Made by a program: the position numbers and the translations under genes. DNA of 64,000 nt, taken from the NCBI RefSeq assembly GCF_020731415.2, contig NZ_CP088274.1, forward strand, positions 242,501 through 306,500, written 5' to 3'. Every line of letters starts with the position of its first letter. Within the stretch, counting starts at the first letter, position 1. Of the stretch, positions 8,270 through 18,330 are shown piece after piece. Under the pieces are notes generated by a model. That model saw only the letters and a program-made list of their open reading frames with translations, did no database searches and was not told the origin of the DNA. Origin of the DNA: Phyllobacterium sp. T1293. Its GTDB lineage: Bacteria; Pseudomonadota; Alphaproteobacteria; Rhizobiales; Rhizobiaceae.

Positions 8270-9130
8270 ATGCAACTGCGCAACCGGGCCGCCTATGGGT
8301 TTCTCGCCCCCTACCTTCTGATCTTCGCGGCGTTCTGGATATGGCCGATCATCAGCTCGTTTCTGATGTCGTTCCAGAATACCCGCGTGAACCCGTGGGT
8401 TTTCAGCTTCGGCGCCAATTGGGGCCGGCTCTTTAACGACCCGGCATTCTACAATGCGCTGAAGAATACCATGATCATCCTGATCATTCAGGTTCCGGTG
8501 ATGATCACGCTGGCGACAGTTATGGCTGTGCTGCTCAATTCCCCGCTTTTGAAAGCGCGCGGCCTTTTCCGCTTTGCATTTTTTGCACCTGTCGTGGTTG
8601 GCGAGGTTGCCTATGCTGCCGTGTTTCGCCTCATGTTCAATCTTGATTTCGGCATCATCAACAAGTTGCTGAACAGCATTGGCGTGGCATCGATATCGTG
8701 GTTTGCTGAAGCTCCGGCAGCCATGGCGCTGCTGATCATTGCCGTGACCTGGCGATGGGCTGGATATAACGCAATCATCATTCTGGCCGGGCTTCAATCC
8801 ATTCCCGGTGATGTTTACGAGGCGGCAACGCTGGATCGCGTCAGCAAAATCAGGCAATTCATCTACATCACGTTGCCGCTTCTCAAACCGATTATCCTTT
8901 TCTGTGTGATCCTGTCGATCATCGGGTCGATGCAGCTTTTTACCGAACCATTTCTGATTACCAATCGTGGCGGACCCGGGGGCGGAACGGAAACTCTTGG
9001 TCTGTTCCTGTACCGGCAAGGCTTTACCTCGCTCAACTTCGGTTACGCCTCAGCCATCGCCTACACCATGGCGGCACTGGCAATCCTGATTTCACTGCTC
9101 AATCTCTGGGTCGGGAGGGACGAGAAATGA
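8270..9130 (+). CDS. CUT1 sugar ABC transporter permease (MalF/UgpA type)
   Basis: 286 residues with six predicted membrane segments and the permease EAA loop (EAATLDRVSKIRQFIYITLPLLKP) that docks on the ATPase. It opens with a cytoplasmic RNRAAYGFLAPYL, typical of the MalF/UgpA side of CUT1 systems. Start ATG 8270 has GGAGG seven bases upstream; the in-frame TTG at 8267 is not needed. Its stop overlaps the next permease start (ATGA). Confidence 0.9.
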   Translation: MQLRNRAAYGFLAPYLLIFAAFWIWPIISSFLMSFQNTRVNPWVFSFGANWGRLFNDPAFYNALKNTMIILIIQVPVMITLATVMAVLLNSPLLKARGLFRFAFFAPVVVGEVAYAAVFRLMFNLDFGIINKLLNSIGVASISWFAEAPAAMALLIIAVTWRWAGYNAIIILAGLQSIPGDVYEAATLDRVSKIRQFIYITLPLLKPIILFCVILSIIGSMQLFTEPFLITNRGGPGGGTETLGLFLYRQGFTSLNFGYASAIAYTMAALAILISLLNLWVGRDEK

Positions 9131-9963
9131 GTTCCCAATCACGATCAACGCTCATCCGGTCGCTGTCCCTGCACGCCGTTCTGATCCCATTGGCGATTAT
9201 CTGGCTGTTTCCGCTGTGGATGATGTTCGTCTTCGCGACCATGCCGGATTACGGCATTTTCAGCCCGCAGATCGAACTCATGCCATCAACCCATTTTTTC
9301 GAGAACCTAAGCAACCTGCAGGCGGACACGGATTTCATCCGGGCATTGATGATTTCGATCAGCGTTGCGATTGTTTACACCATCCTGTCGGTTCTACTCA
9401 CCTCAATGGCTGGCTGGGCGCTGGCGCGTTACCATTTCATTGGTAAGTCGCTCGTCGTCGCGATTATCCTCGGCACAATTACCCTTCCCTATTTTGTTGT
9501 GGTGATCCCGCAATTCATCATGGTGGCGCGTGAGTTCAAGATGGCCAACACATGGATCGCGCTCATCGTACCGCCGCTCTTTAATTCGCTTGGCGTTCTG
9601 TTCATGCGGCAGGCGTTTTCGATGATGCCCACCGAACTCTTCGATGCAGCACGGGTCGAAGGCGTCAAGGAATGGCAGATATTCTTGCGTATTGCCCTGC
9701 CGCTTACACGGCCAACCATGGCGGCGTTGGCAATCATTCTCTTTCTCGCTTCCTGGAACAGCTACCTCTGGCCACTGCTGATCAATTCACGGCCCGGCAT
9801 GCTGACCGCTCCTGTTGCGCTGGGAACATTGATCGGCCTCACAAAGGTATCGTGGGGTGGGATCATGGCAGGCGCTGTGATGCTCACCGCACCCATCCTC
9901 GTCATTTTCATTCTGTTGCAGCGTCACTTCATCGCCGGCATCGCCGCTGGCGCAATCAAATAG
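9127..9963 (+). CDS. CUT1 sugar ABC transporter permease (MalG/UgpE type)
   Basis: 278 residues, six predicted membrane segments, EAA loop [22 protein letters not shown]. MalG/UgpE-type partner of the preceding permease, with translation coupled by a four-base overlap. The long N-terminal periplasmic stretch after the first helix (ISP-less [14 protein letters not shown] region) matches CUT1 inner permeases. Followed 11 bases later by the ATPase gene. Confidence 0.9.
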   Translation: MSSQSRSTLIRSLSLHAVLIPLAIIWLFPLWMMFVFATMPDYGIFSPQIELMPSTHFFENLSNLQADTDFIRALMISISVAIVYTILSVLLTSMAGWALARYHFIGKSLVVAIILGTITLPYFVVVIPQFIMVAREFKMANTWIALIVPPLFNSLGVLFMRQAFSMMPTELFDAARVEGVKEWQIFLRIALPLTRPTMAALAIILFLASWNSYLWPLLINSRPGMLTAPVALGTLIGLTKVSWGGIMAGAVMLTAPILVIFILLQRHFIAGIAAGAIK

Positions 9964-9974
9964 GGAACCGCCGC

Positions 9975-11063
<1,089 letters not shown>

Positions 11064-11125
11064 ACCGACCTTCGACCTTATGGCCACGTTCCCGGTGGCC
11101 GCAATCAATCCAAAGAGGACATAGC

Positions 11126-13132
11126 ATGACTGACACACCATCGATCCGTTGGGGCATTATCGGCCCCGGCACAATTGCCCGCACCTTTGCTGACGGCGTT
11201 GCCCATTCCACGACAGGCAAGCTCGTCGCCATTGCTTCGCGCAATCCGGATAAGCCGGAACTGGCACATCATTTTCCCGGCGCGCGCATTGTCAACGGCT
11301 ATGACGCCCTGCTTACTGACCCTGAGATTGACGCCATTTATGTCTCAACGCCCCATACCGGACATGCCGAGTGGGCAATCAAGGCCATTCGCGCGGGAAA
11401 ACATGTGCTGGTGGAAAAGCCGATTGCCCTTAGTGCTTACGATGCCGATGCGATCTTCCACGAAGCCCGCAAATCAGGCGTCTTCGCAGGTGAAGCATTC
11501 ATGTATCGCGTTCACCCGCAAACCATCAAGCTCATCGAACTGGTCAAAAGCGGAACCATCGGCGATGTGCGTATTATCAGGTCAAGCTTCGGCTTTAACA
11601 TGGGCAGCGTCAAACCCGAACACCGCCTGTTTGCCAATGAGACGGCAGGCGGCGGTATCCTCGATGTCGGCTGCTATCCCGTATCGATGACACGATTGAT
11701 CGCAGGCAGTGTTGAAGGCAAGCCGTTCCTTGATCCTGAATTCGTATCGGGCGTTGGTCATCTCGGCGAAACCGGCGTTGATCAATGGGCGTCTGCTCTG
11801 TTGAAATTTCCGAACGGAATTATTGCTGAAGTATCCTGCTCAATCATGGCAGATCAGGATAATACCCTGCGCATCATCGGCTCAACAGGCCGTATCGAGG
11901 TCAAGGATTTCTGGTACGCATCGGGACAACAGGGCGGCGTCGGCAAGATCGAGATTCACCGGCACAACAAACCGCAAGAAACAATCGAATTTGAGGAGAG
12001 CCGTTGGCTCTATTCCTTCGAAGTGGACGCAGCAGGCGAAGCCATCCATCAGAAGCGGCAGGAATTTGCCGCGCCTGGCATGAGCTGGGCTGACTCTATC
12101 GGCAATTTGCGGGTGCTGGATCAGTGGCGTGCCGCGATAGGGCTTGAATACAGCATCGAGACCGCCGCAAAGCGGACGACGACGATTTCCGGCGCCAAGC
12201 CAGTGCCGGGCAAGAACGTACCAAAGCGGGCGATCCCCGGTCTTGCAAAGCACGCTTCATCCGTCGCGCTCGGCTTTGAATTCTTTCCAAACTTCGCTGC
12301 TGCTTCCCTGACACTCGATGCCTATTACGAGGCGGGCGGCAATCTGTTCGACACGGCCTATATCTATGCAAACGGGAAAACCGAAGAGATATTCGGTGAT
12401 TGGCATACAAGCCGTAATGTTCCGCGTGAGGATGTGGTCCTGATTGGCAAGGGGGTCCACTCACCGCTTTGCTACCCTGACGTCATCGCCAAGCAGCTCT
12501 CACGATCGCTGGAGCGCTTGAAAACCGATTATGTCGACCTCTATTTCATGCATCGTGATAATCCTGACATCCCCGTGGGTGAATTCGTTGACGCAATGGA
12601 TGCTGAAGTCAAAGCTGGTCGCATTCGCGGTCCATTTGGCGGATCAAACTGGACACGGGAGCGGATGGACGAGGCCATTGCTTACGCCGAAAAGAACGGC
12701 AAGACAAAGCCCGGCGCCCTATCGAATAATTTCTCACTGGCTGAGATGCTGGACCCAATCTGGGCGGGTTGCGTTGCCGCCTCTGACGATGCATGGAAAA
12801 CATGGCTCAATAAAAAGCAAATGCCCAACTTCGCATGGTCCAGTCAGGGCCGCGGCTTCTTCACGAATCGCGCCGGTCGCGACAAGCGGGATGATGAAGA
12901 ATTGGTACGGGTCTGGTATTCGGAGAAGAATTTCGGACGTCGTGACCGGGCGATCGAGCTTGCAGGGAAACTTGGCCGCAATCCCATTCATATAGCTCTG
13001 GCCTATGTGCTGGCCCAACCCTCTCCCGTCATTCCGCTGATCGGACCACGCACACTTGGTGAGCTTGAGGACAGCCTCTCGGCACTCAACATCAATCTTA
13101 CGCCAGATCAGGTGAAATGGCTGGAAGGCTAG
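11126..13132 (+). CDS. Fused Gfo/Idh/MocA oxidoreductase - aldo/keto reductase
   Basis: 668 residues made of two complete NAD(P)-dependent enzymes. Residues 1-340 are a Gfo/Idh/MocA dehydrogenase: Rossmann start WGIIGPGTIA, EKP at 97-99 with Lys98, and the DVGCYP segment (Asp180, Tyr184). Residues about 370-668 are an aldo/keto reductase barrel with the tetrad Asp409, Tyr414, Lys442, His476 (FDTAYIYANG, GKGVHS, MHRDNPD) and a C-terminal NADPH-site IGPRTLGELEDS. A 30-residue Lys/Pro-rich linker joins them. It could pass an oxidised sugar from one site to be reduced at the other (epimerisation or C-oxidation), which is inference. GAGG lies seven bases before the ATG. No frameshift or internal start suggests one real protein. 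Cotranscribed with the importer upstream. Confidence 0.88.
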   Translation: MTDTPSIRWGIIGPGTIARTFADGVAHSTTGKLVAIASRNPDKPELAHHFPGARIVNGYDALLTDPEIDAIYVSTPHTGHAEWAIKAIRAGKHVLVEKPIALSAYDADAIFHEARKSGVFAGEAFMYRVHPQTIKLIELVKSGTIGDVRIIRSSFGFNMGSVKPEHRLFANETAGGGILDVGCYPVSMTRLIAGSVEGKPFLDPEFVSGVGHLGETGVDQWASALLKFPNGIIAEVSCSIMADQDNTLRIIGSTGRIEVKDFWYASGQQGGVGKIEIHRHNKPQETIEFEESRWLYSFEVDAAGEAIHQKRQEFAAPGMSWADSIGNLRVLDQWRAAIGLEYSIETAAKRTTTISGAKPVPGKNVPKRAIPGLAKHASSVALGFEFFPNFAAASLTLDAYYEAGGNLFDTAYIYANGKTEEIFGDWHTSRNVPREDVVLIGKGVHSPLCYPDVIAKQLSRSLERLKTDYVDLYFMHRDNPDIPVGEFVDAMDAEVKAGRIRGPFGGSNWTRERMDEAIAYAEKNGKTKPGALSNNFSLAEMLDPIWAGCVAASDDAWKTWLNKKQMPNFAWSSQGRGFFTNRAGRDKRDDEELVRVWYSEKNFGRRDRAIELAGKLGRNPIHIALAYVLAQPSPVIPLIGPRTLGELEDSLSALNINLTPDQVKWLEG

Positions 13133-13178
13133 GCTTGGATGTGGCAAGCAGGGATACTGGTTTGGCGAGGATGTAGTG

Positions 13179-13949
13179 ATGAAGTATTCGGCATGTATCG
13201 AGTGGTTGTTTGCTGAAGAGTCGCCTGATTTCGCCAACCGTATCCGCTTGGCCAAGGAGGCCGGTCTGGGTGCGGTCGAGTTCTGGAAATGGACCGAAAA
13301 GGACATTCCTGCTGTCGAAAAAGCGTTGGCTGAAACAAAGCTCGCATTGTCCAGCCTCGTTGCGGAACCGATGATTCCACTGACTGATCCTGCCAACCAT
13401 GACGCCTTTCTGATAGGCCTGCGGGCCAGCGCTCATATGGCAAATCGGCTGGGTGCCAAGGTGCTCATCGCGCAGGCCGGGGACGATCTTCCCGGCCACA
13501 CCCGCGCCGAGCAGCATCAGGCTTTGGTCGATTGCATGACGCAGGCCGCCGATGTGCTTGCGGGAACAGGCGTCGTGCTGGGGCTTGAGCCGCTCAACAC
13601 CCTGATCGACCACAAGGGCTATTTCCTTCACTCAACGGTTGAAGGTCTTGATATTATCGATGAAGTGAACAGGCCAGAAATCCGGATTGTCTACGATATC
13701 TATCATTCCCTCGTGATGGGGGAAGAGACCGCAAAAGTGCTCAACGGACGGATTGATCGTGTTGCGCATGTTCACGTTGCCGACCATCCCGGCCGCAACG
13801 AACCGGGTAGCGGGACACTGGAATTGTCAAAATCTCTGAACTGGTTGTTCGATAATGGCTATGACGGCTTTATCGGACTGGAATACAGACCAACGGCTGG
13901 CACCAAATCCAGTCTTGAGACAACATTCCGGGCGCTCGGCTCACGCTAA
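13179..13949 (+). CDS. Hydroxypyruvate isomerase-like TIM-barrel protein
   Basis: 256 residues of the AP-endonuclease-2/xylose isomerase-like TIM-barrel superfamily, closest in layout to hydroxypyruvate isomerase (Hyi) and related sugar isomerases/epimerases. Putative metal ligands are visible: Glu in LGLEPLNT, Asp and His in YDIYHS, His in HVHVADHPGR, Glu in IGLEYRP. Start at ATG 13179, eight bases after GAGG; an adjacent GTG at 13176 is possible. It lies 46 bases after the fusion gene and ends the operon, so it probably isomerises a keto-sugar made by the fusion. Confidence 0.82.
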   Translation: MKYSACIEWLFAEESPDFANRIRLAKEAGLGAVEFWKWTEKDIPAVEKALAETKLALSSLVAEPMIPLTDPANHDAFLIGLRASAHMANRLGAKVLIAQAGDDLPGHTRAEQHQALVDCMTQAADVLAGTGVVLGLEPLNTLIDHKGYFLHSTVEGLDIIDEVNRPEIRIVYDIYHSLVMGEETAKVLNGRIDRVAHVHVADHPGRNEPGSGTLELSKSLNWLFDNGYDGFIGLEYRPTAGTKSSLETTFRALGSR

Positions 13950-14005
13950 AGCCTTCCGGCTTAAATGGAATCGTTCTGCCAGAAGGGCCCTAGAACGGCG
14001 TTTTG

Positions 14006-14023
14006 CTATTGAAGTGTCAATAG
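14006..14023. promoter_or_regulatory. Inverted repeat CTATTGA-N4-TCAATAG upstream of the LacI gene
   Basis: Perfect 7-bp arms with a four-base spacer, 95 bases before the LacI-family start. It may be an operator for a local regulator or a weak hairpin ending the preceding operon; no T-run follows. Confidence 0.35.
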
Positions 14024-14117
14024 TTAAGCAGGTAAGCAGGACATGATCCGCACTTCACGTCAGTACGTCGCAATCATTCATGTGCAACAAGGCGGGATAG
14101 CGGATCAGACATGAAGG

Positions 14118-15128
14118 ATGCCGATATCCATGACCGAGCCCCGCAAACGCCACACCCTGCCGACCATCGCAGACGTCGCGGAACTCGCCGGTGTTTCCCG
14201 CGCTATCGCATCGCGGGCACTCTCGACTGAACCGCGGCCAGTGTCTGCGGACAAACGGGAACGGGTGCTGGCAGCCGCGGCGAAACTTGGCTTCAAACCC
14301 AACCTTCTCGCACGAAGCTTGACCACCAAAACAGTCAATCTTGTTGCTGTTATCGTCAATCACATCCACGATCTTTCCGATCTTGACCTCTTCGATCTTT
14401 TGATCAGCCAGATTCAGTCCATCGGCAAGCAGGTCATTTTTGTTCGTGTTGGCTCAGCCGAGCGCATAGACGAATTCCTACGCAATGGCATTGCCTATCA
14501 TGTGGACGCAGCCCTTGTATTTTCAGACTTCGCCGATGCAGAGACTGTGCGAAAAATGTTCCGCAATGACAGCGTTCTGATGCTGAATGGAATGCGTGAT
14601 GCAAGCTCACCCGCCATTATACCCGATGAGCAGATCGGTATTGCTGCGGCGGTAGTGGATGCTGCTGTCAAAGGCGTGCGCAGTGCAATCCTTGTTACCG
14701 GTCGCTCTGCCTCCCCTGTCGAACAAGCCCGCATTGCCATCTATAAATCGGAGCTGATGCGCCAAGAAATTAAGCTGGTTGCAGAACTGCCGGGCGACTA
14801 TTCCTATCAAAGTGGACGTCAGGTCGCATCATCAACCAACTGGCAAGCAGCCGACGCCGTTTTCTGCACATCCGATGCCATGGCCATGGGCATCCTCGAT
14901 ATCCATCGACGAGACTTCCCGGCCAACAAATCTGAATTGTTTCGGCTTTATGGTTTCGATGACGTAACCCTGACCGAATATGAGGCCTATCCCATCTCCT
15001 CGATAGGCTATGACAAAACTGCCTATATCAACGAAATACTGAAGTTCTTAAAGGAACCTGCCTTGTTCAGTTCAGGAGAGAAACTGATACAGGTGCCAAC
15101 CTATTTCGTTTCACGGTCCAGTTCCTGA
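14118..15128 (+). CDS. LacI-family transcriptional regulator
   Basis: 336 residues. N-terminal LacI helix-turn-helix and hinge (TIADVAELAGVSRAIASRALS) followed by a periplasmic-binding-protein-like effector domain. The start may be ATG 14118 or ATG 14130; neither has an ideal ribosome-binding site (AAGGA precedes the second by 11 bases). It is tail-to-tail with the amino-acid type ABC operon at 15173-18995, whose promoter carries a textbook LacI palindrome, making that operon a likely target. LacI effector domains normally bind sugars, which bears on what that operon imports. Confidence 0.88.
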   Translation: MPISMTEPRKRHTLPTIADVAELAGVSRAIASRALSTEPRPVSADKRERVLAAAAKLGFKPNLLARSLTTKTVNLVAVIVNHIHDLSDLDLFDLLISQIQSIGKQVIFVRVGSAERIDEFLRNGIAYHVDAALVFSDFADAETVRKMFRNDSVLMLNGMRDASSPAIIPDEQIGIAAAVVDAAVKGVRSAILVTGRSASPVEQARIAIYKSELMRQEIKLVAELPGDYSYQSGRQVASSTNWQAADAVFCTSDAMAMGILDIHRRDFPANKSELFRLYGFDDVTLTEYEAYPISSIGYDKTAYINEILKFLKEPALFSSGEKLIQVPTYFVSRSSS

Positions 15129-15139
15129 CCGGAAGAGAA

Positions 15140-15162
15140 AAGGCCGGGAGATACCCGGCCTT
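15140..15162. terminator. Bidirectional rho-independent terminator
   Basis: 9-bp perfect GC-rich stem (AAGGCCGGG, loop AGATA, CCCGGCCTT). On the minus strand it is followed by TTTTCTCTTCC and so ends the ABC operon; on the plus strand it would serve the LacI gene with a shorter T tract. Confidence 0.88.
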
Positions 15163-15172
15163 ATCAGTCAAA

Positions 15173-15970
15173 TTACCAAAGCGGCGTCAGTGCCGGTGGA
15201 TTGGACTTTTCGCCCCACCACTTCTTGTAGTTCGCATCATAAGCGCCCGACTGAATATAGTCAGAGACGAACATGTCCAGCCAGCGGACGAATTCTGGAT
15301 CGCCCTTGGCAACTGCAATGCCAATCGGATCGTTGGAATAAAGGCCCGGCAAGGTGACAAGGCCATCATTCTTGGTGGCGAGATAATCGAGCAAGGATGA
15401 ATCTTCGATAGCCGCATCAACGCGCTTCTGCTGCAAGAGCAGTACGCCATCTGGCGAGAAATTGTCGGTGTAGACAAGCTCAGCCGTTGGCACACTCTTC
15501 TTCAAAAAGCTCTCGCCTGTCGTGCCGCGACCGACAACCACTTTCTTGCCAGCCAGATCTTCGAGCTTGGTAATACCAGCATCCTTTTGCACGATGACCC
15601 GCAGGCCAGCACGGTTGTAAGGGATCGAGAAATTGACAGTCTTGGCGCGCTCAAGCGTTGCCGATGTATTGGCAACCACAATATCGAGCTGTCCGGAAAC
15701 GAGCATGGAAACGCGCGCATCACCGGAGACATCAGTAAATTCAACGGGAACACCGAGCTTGGCCGCCAGCATCGTTGCCACATCAACGTCATAGCCAACG
15801 GGATTGTTCTTGTCGTCGCGGAAACCGATGGGCTCGCCGCCAAGCGAAACACCAATACGGACTGTTCCGGCAGCGCGAATGTCATCAATCTTCCCGGCAT
15901 GGGCTGCGCCGGTAAAGGCAAGTGCGGCGGTCAGCGCCAGTGCTGCCAATTTTCCGATTTGTACTCTCAT
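15173..15970 (-). CDS. Polar amino-acid type ABC transporter substrate-binding protein
   Basis: 265 residues, SBP_bac_3 family (GlnH/FliY-like). Signal peptide ends GAAHAG; the mature protein begins IDDIRAAGTVRIGVSLGGEPIGF and keeps GYDVDVA and the DARVSMLVSGQLDIVVANTS segment that lines the amino-acid site. AGGGG lies before the ATG. Family members bind an alpha-amino/carboxyl group, so the ligand should be an amino acid or a conjugate of one. It is the last gene of the operon, after the hydrolase. Confidence 0.88.
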   Translation of the reverse strand: MRVQIGKLAALALTAALAFTGAAHAGKIDDIRAAGTVRIGVSLGGEPIGFRDDKNNPVGYDVDVATMLAAKLGVPVEFTDVSGDARVSMLVSGQLDIVVANTSATLERAKTVNFSIPYNRAGLRVIVQKDAGITKLEDLAGKKVVVGRGTTGESFLKKSVPTAELVYTDNFSPDGVLLLQQKRVDAAIEDSSLLDYLATKNDGLVTLPGLYSNDPIGIAVAKGDPEFVRWLDMFVSDYIQSGAYDANYKKWWGEKSNPPALTPLW

Positions 15971-15990
15971 GAATTTCCCCTTTATGTTGT

Positions 15991-16917
15991 TTATTGCGTG
16001 TCAAATTGTCTTGCTAGCCGGTGCTCGGCTGCATTCATTCCAGCTTCCCAGAACCAGTATTTGATTTCTTCGTGGCAACGGAAACTGGCCACTTCATGAT
16101 TGCCCTTGGCGTCAATCGCATGAATGACCACACCAGCCAGAAACCCGGTGGTCAATTGCGCAAGGTCCTCCATCGCCATATCGACGGCTTCGCGTAATGA
16201 ATGGCCAAAGCGCATGGCAAGCACGATACTGCGTGCGGTACCACAGCGGATTGTCATTTCCCCAGTATGCGTGCAAGCGGCCGCGCCATAACGGCTATCC
16301 GCATAGAACCCCGCCCCTGCTATAGGCGAGTCGCCCAAACGCCCCGGATATTTCCACGCCCAACCTGAGGTGGAAGTTACCGCATGAATACCATTTGCAG
16401 AATCTTTTGACAGAAACACCGTCGTATCGCGCACCCGCTCCGGATCGGTAATTGTACGGCTGAGAGGGGCCAAAGGGATATCGGGAAAAGCGGTCAGTTC
16501 TTCCGGCGTCAATTCCTTTTGAAGCCGCTCCCACCAGACGCGCTTACTCTCTTCATATAACGTTTCATCAACGGGAAACCCGATTTCCGTGGCAAAGCGG
16601 CGGGCACCGTCGCCTGTCAGCATCACATGCGGTAAACGTTTCATCACCTCATGGGCCAATGCCGCTACGGGGAGTGTATCGGGAACGGCGCCGACGGCTC
16701 CAACATCCCGCGTCGTGCCATCCATCACGCCAGCGTCAAATTCCATACGCCCAAGCATATTCGGCCAGCCACCATAGCCGACACTGCGAACCTTCACTTC
16801 GCGCTCAACCTCGCTGATACCGGCCACCATGGCGTCGATGCCATGCGCCTGCTGCTTGAGGAGTTCGATACTCTTGGCGAAACCCGGCCAGGCTTCCGTA
16901 TTTGCTATCAGGATCAT
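15991..16917 (-). CDS. Aspartylglucosaminidase-family Ntn hydrolase, N4-(beta-N-acetylglucosaminyl)-L-asparaginase-like
   Basis: 308 residues of the Ntn-hydrolase asparaginase-2 family, closest to aspartylglucosaminidase. The precursor should self-cleave before Thr165 (in RDTTVF), which then becomes the catalytic N-terminal nucleophile. Substrate-binding blocks are recognisable: STSGW, GRLGDSPIAGAGFYAD (192-207) and CTHTGEM. The usual His before Asp-Thr is Arg here. There is no signal peptide, unlike many periplasmic or lysosomal relatives, so hydrolysis would happen in the cytoplasm after import. The gene sits between the ATPase (two-base gap) and the binding protein of the operon, which argues that the importer's cargo is its substrate: a glycosyl-asparagine or similar N-substituted asparagine. 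Confidence 0.82.
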   Translation of the reverse strand: MILIANTEAWPGFAKSIELLKQQAHGIDAMVAGISEVEREVKVRSVGYGGWPNMLGRMEFDAGVMDGTTRDVGAVGAVPDTLPVAALAHEVMKRLPHVMLTGDGARRFATEIGFPVDETLYEESKRVWWERLQKELTPEELTAFPDIPLAPLSRTITDPERVRDTTVFLSKDSANGIHAVTSTSGWAWKYPGRLGDSPIAGAGFYADSRYGAAACTHTGEMTIRCGTARSIVLAMRFGHSLREAVDMAMEDLAQLTTGFLAGVVIHAIDAKGNHEVASFRCHEEIKYWFWEAGMNAAEHRLARQFDTQ

Positions 16918-16919
16918 TG

Positions 16920-17654
16920 TCAGTCTTTACGCATTTTGGAGAGGAACTGGGCGATACGCGGCTTGGCCATACCGCCATCGGCGGCAAAGAATTCAGCTGT
17001 TGGCAGATCAACGACAAGTTGCCCTTTATCGAGAAAAACAACCCGCGATGAGATCGTTCGGGCAAACTCGATTTCGTGGGTCACGAAAACCATGGTCGTT
17101 CCGTCACGCGCGAGTTTGGCAAGAATAGCCAGCACGTCCGATGTCATCTCCGGATCAAGCGCGCTGGTGATTTCGTCGAGCAGCAGATAGCGCGGCTTCA
17201 TGGCAAGGGCCCGGCAGATACCAACGCGCTGCCGTTGACCGCCTGACAATTGCGACGGAAACGCGTCAGCCCGCGCGCTCAGACCCACGGATTCCAACAG
17301 CGCGCGTGCGTCGGCTTCCGCCTGTTTGCGCGGGATTTTCAACACCTCAACCGGAGCCAGCGCGATGTTCTGAACGGCTGTCATGTGCGGATAAAGATTG
17401 AAAAGCTGGAAGACAGTAGCAGACCGCTTGCGCGCTTCGGTCAGCTCCTTCGGACGGGAAACATCGAAATCGTCGATGGTAATGCGCCCGGCATCAAGCT
17501 TTTCCAGACCGTTCATGCAACGGATCAGGGTCGATTTGCCCGAGCCGCTGGAACCGAGGATGGACACGACCTCACCGCTATGGACATCGAGGTCTATTCC
17601 ATCGAGTACGGTTGCAGCGCCGAAAGCTTTGCGCACGCCTCTCACGCTGATCAT
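16920..17654 (-). CDS. Polar amino-acid type ABC transporter ATPase (GlnQ-like)
   Basis: 244 residues. Walker A GSSGSGKST, signature [14 protein letters not shown], Walker B YLLLDEITSALDPE, switch His FVTHEIEFA. Length and lack of a C-terminal extension match GlnQ/HisP-type ATPases. One base separates its start from the upstream permease stop. The Walker B Glu is followed by ITSALD, the standard form in this family. Confidence 0.92.
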   Translation of the reverse strand: MISVRGVRKAFGAATVLDGIDLDVHSGEVVSILGSSGSGKSTLIRCMNGLEKLDAGRITIDDFDVSRPKELTEARKRSATVFQLFNLYPHMTAVQNIALAPVEVLKIPRKQAEADARALLESVGLSARADAFPSQLSGGQRQRVGICRALAMKPRYLLLDEITSALDPEMTSDVLAILAKLARDGTTMVFVTHEIEFARTISSRVVFLDKGQLVVDLPTAEFFAADGGMAKPRIAQFLSKMRKD

Positions 17655-17655
17655 T

Positions 17656-18330
17656 TCACAGACCTTTCCATGCGGTATGCGCCCTCAGCCGCTTCTCCAG
17701 TGTTGCGCCGCCATAGGCGACGAGCTTGGCCATGACGTAGTAAAGTGCGCCGACAATTGCCCAGACGATGAAGGGCTTGAGCGTACGCAGATTGAGGATG
17801 TTGCCGATCTTTGTCAGGTCGACCACACCGATCACCGATATCAACGATGTCACCTGCAACTGGTTGACCAGAAGGCCAGTCAGCGGACCAATGGCAAAGG
17901 CCATAGCCTGCGGTGCGATAATGTGACGAAGCACCTGCCAGCGTGACAGACCAAAAACACGGGCAGCCTCGATCTGGTCACGGCCAATGGACTCAATGGC
18001 AGACACTGCAATGACATAGACAAAAGCGGCGGTATTGCCGGAGAGCGTGATGACGGCAGCCTCAACTGGGGTAACGTTCATTTTGGCGAAAGCCGGCAAC
18101 CCAAAGAACACGAGAAACAGCTGAACCAGAACCGGTGAGTTTTTCAAAAGCTCGGCGAATACCGTCACGATCTGTGTGAGTACAGGCACACGATAAAACC
18201 GGATAACCGCCCAGAGAGAACCAAGCAAAAGACCGATGATTGTCGTCGCCAGAAAGAGCGCGAGGGAAACTCCGAGGCCCTGCGCCAGCAGAACAATGTC
18301 GTAGGAGGTGAACGATGTATAACGCATCAC
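17656..18330 (-). CDS. Polar amino-acid type ABC transporter permease
   Basis: 224 residues of the HisM/GlnP family with about five membrane segments and the conserved cytoplasmic loop EAARVFGLSRWQVLRHIIAPQAM. The start overlaps the stop of the partner permease by four bases (ATGA), so the two are coupled and probably form a heterodimer. Confidence 0.9.
   Translation of the reverse strand: MMRYTSFTSYDIVLLAQGLGVSLALFLATTIIGLLLGSLWAVIRFYRVPVLTQIVTVFAELLKNSPVLVQLFLVFFGLPAFAKMNVTPVEAAVITLSGNTAAFVYVIAVSAIESIGRDQIEAARVFGLSRWQVLRHIIAPQAMAFAIGPLTGLLVNQLQVTSLISVIGVVDLTKIGNILNLRTLKPFIVWAIVGALYYVMAKLVAYGGATLEKRLRAHTAWKGL

Noticed and set aside
8225..9019. Long minus-strand frame (264 codons) opposite the permease gene
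   Set aside because: His/Arg/Asp-rich shadow of a membrane-protein gene; the plus-strand frame has clear transporter motifs and a ribosome-binding site.
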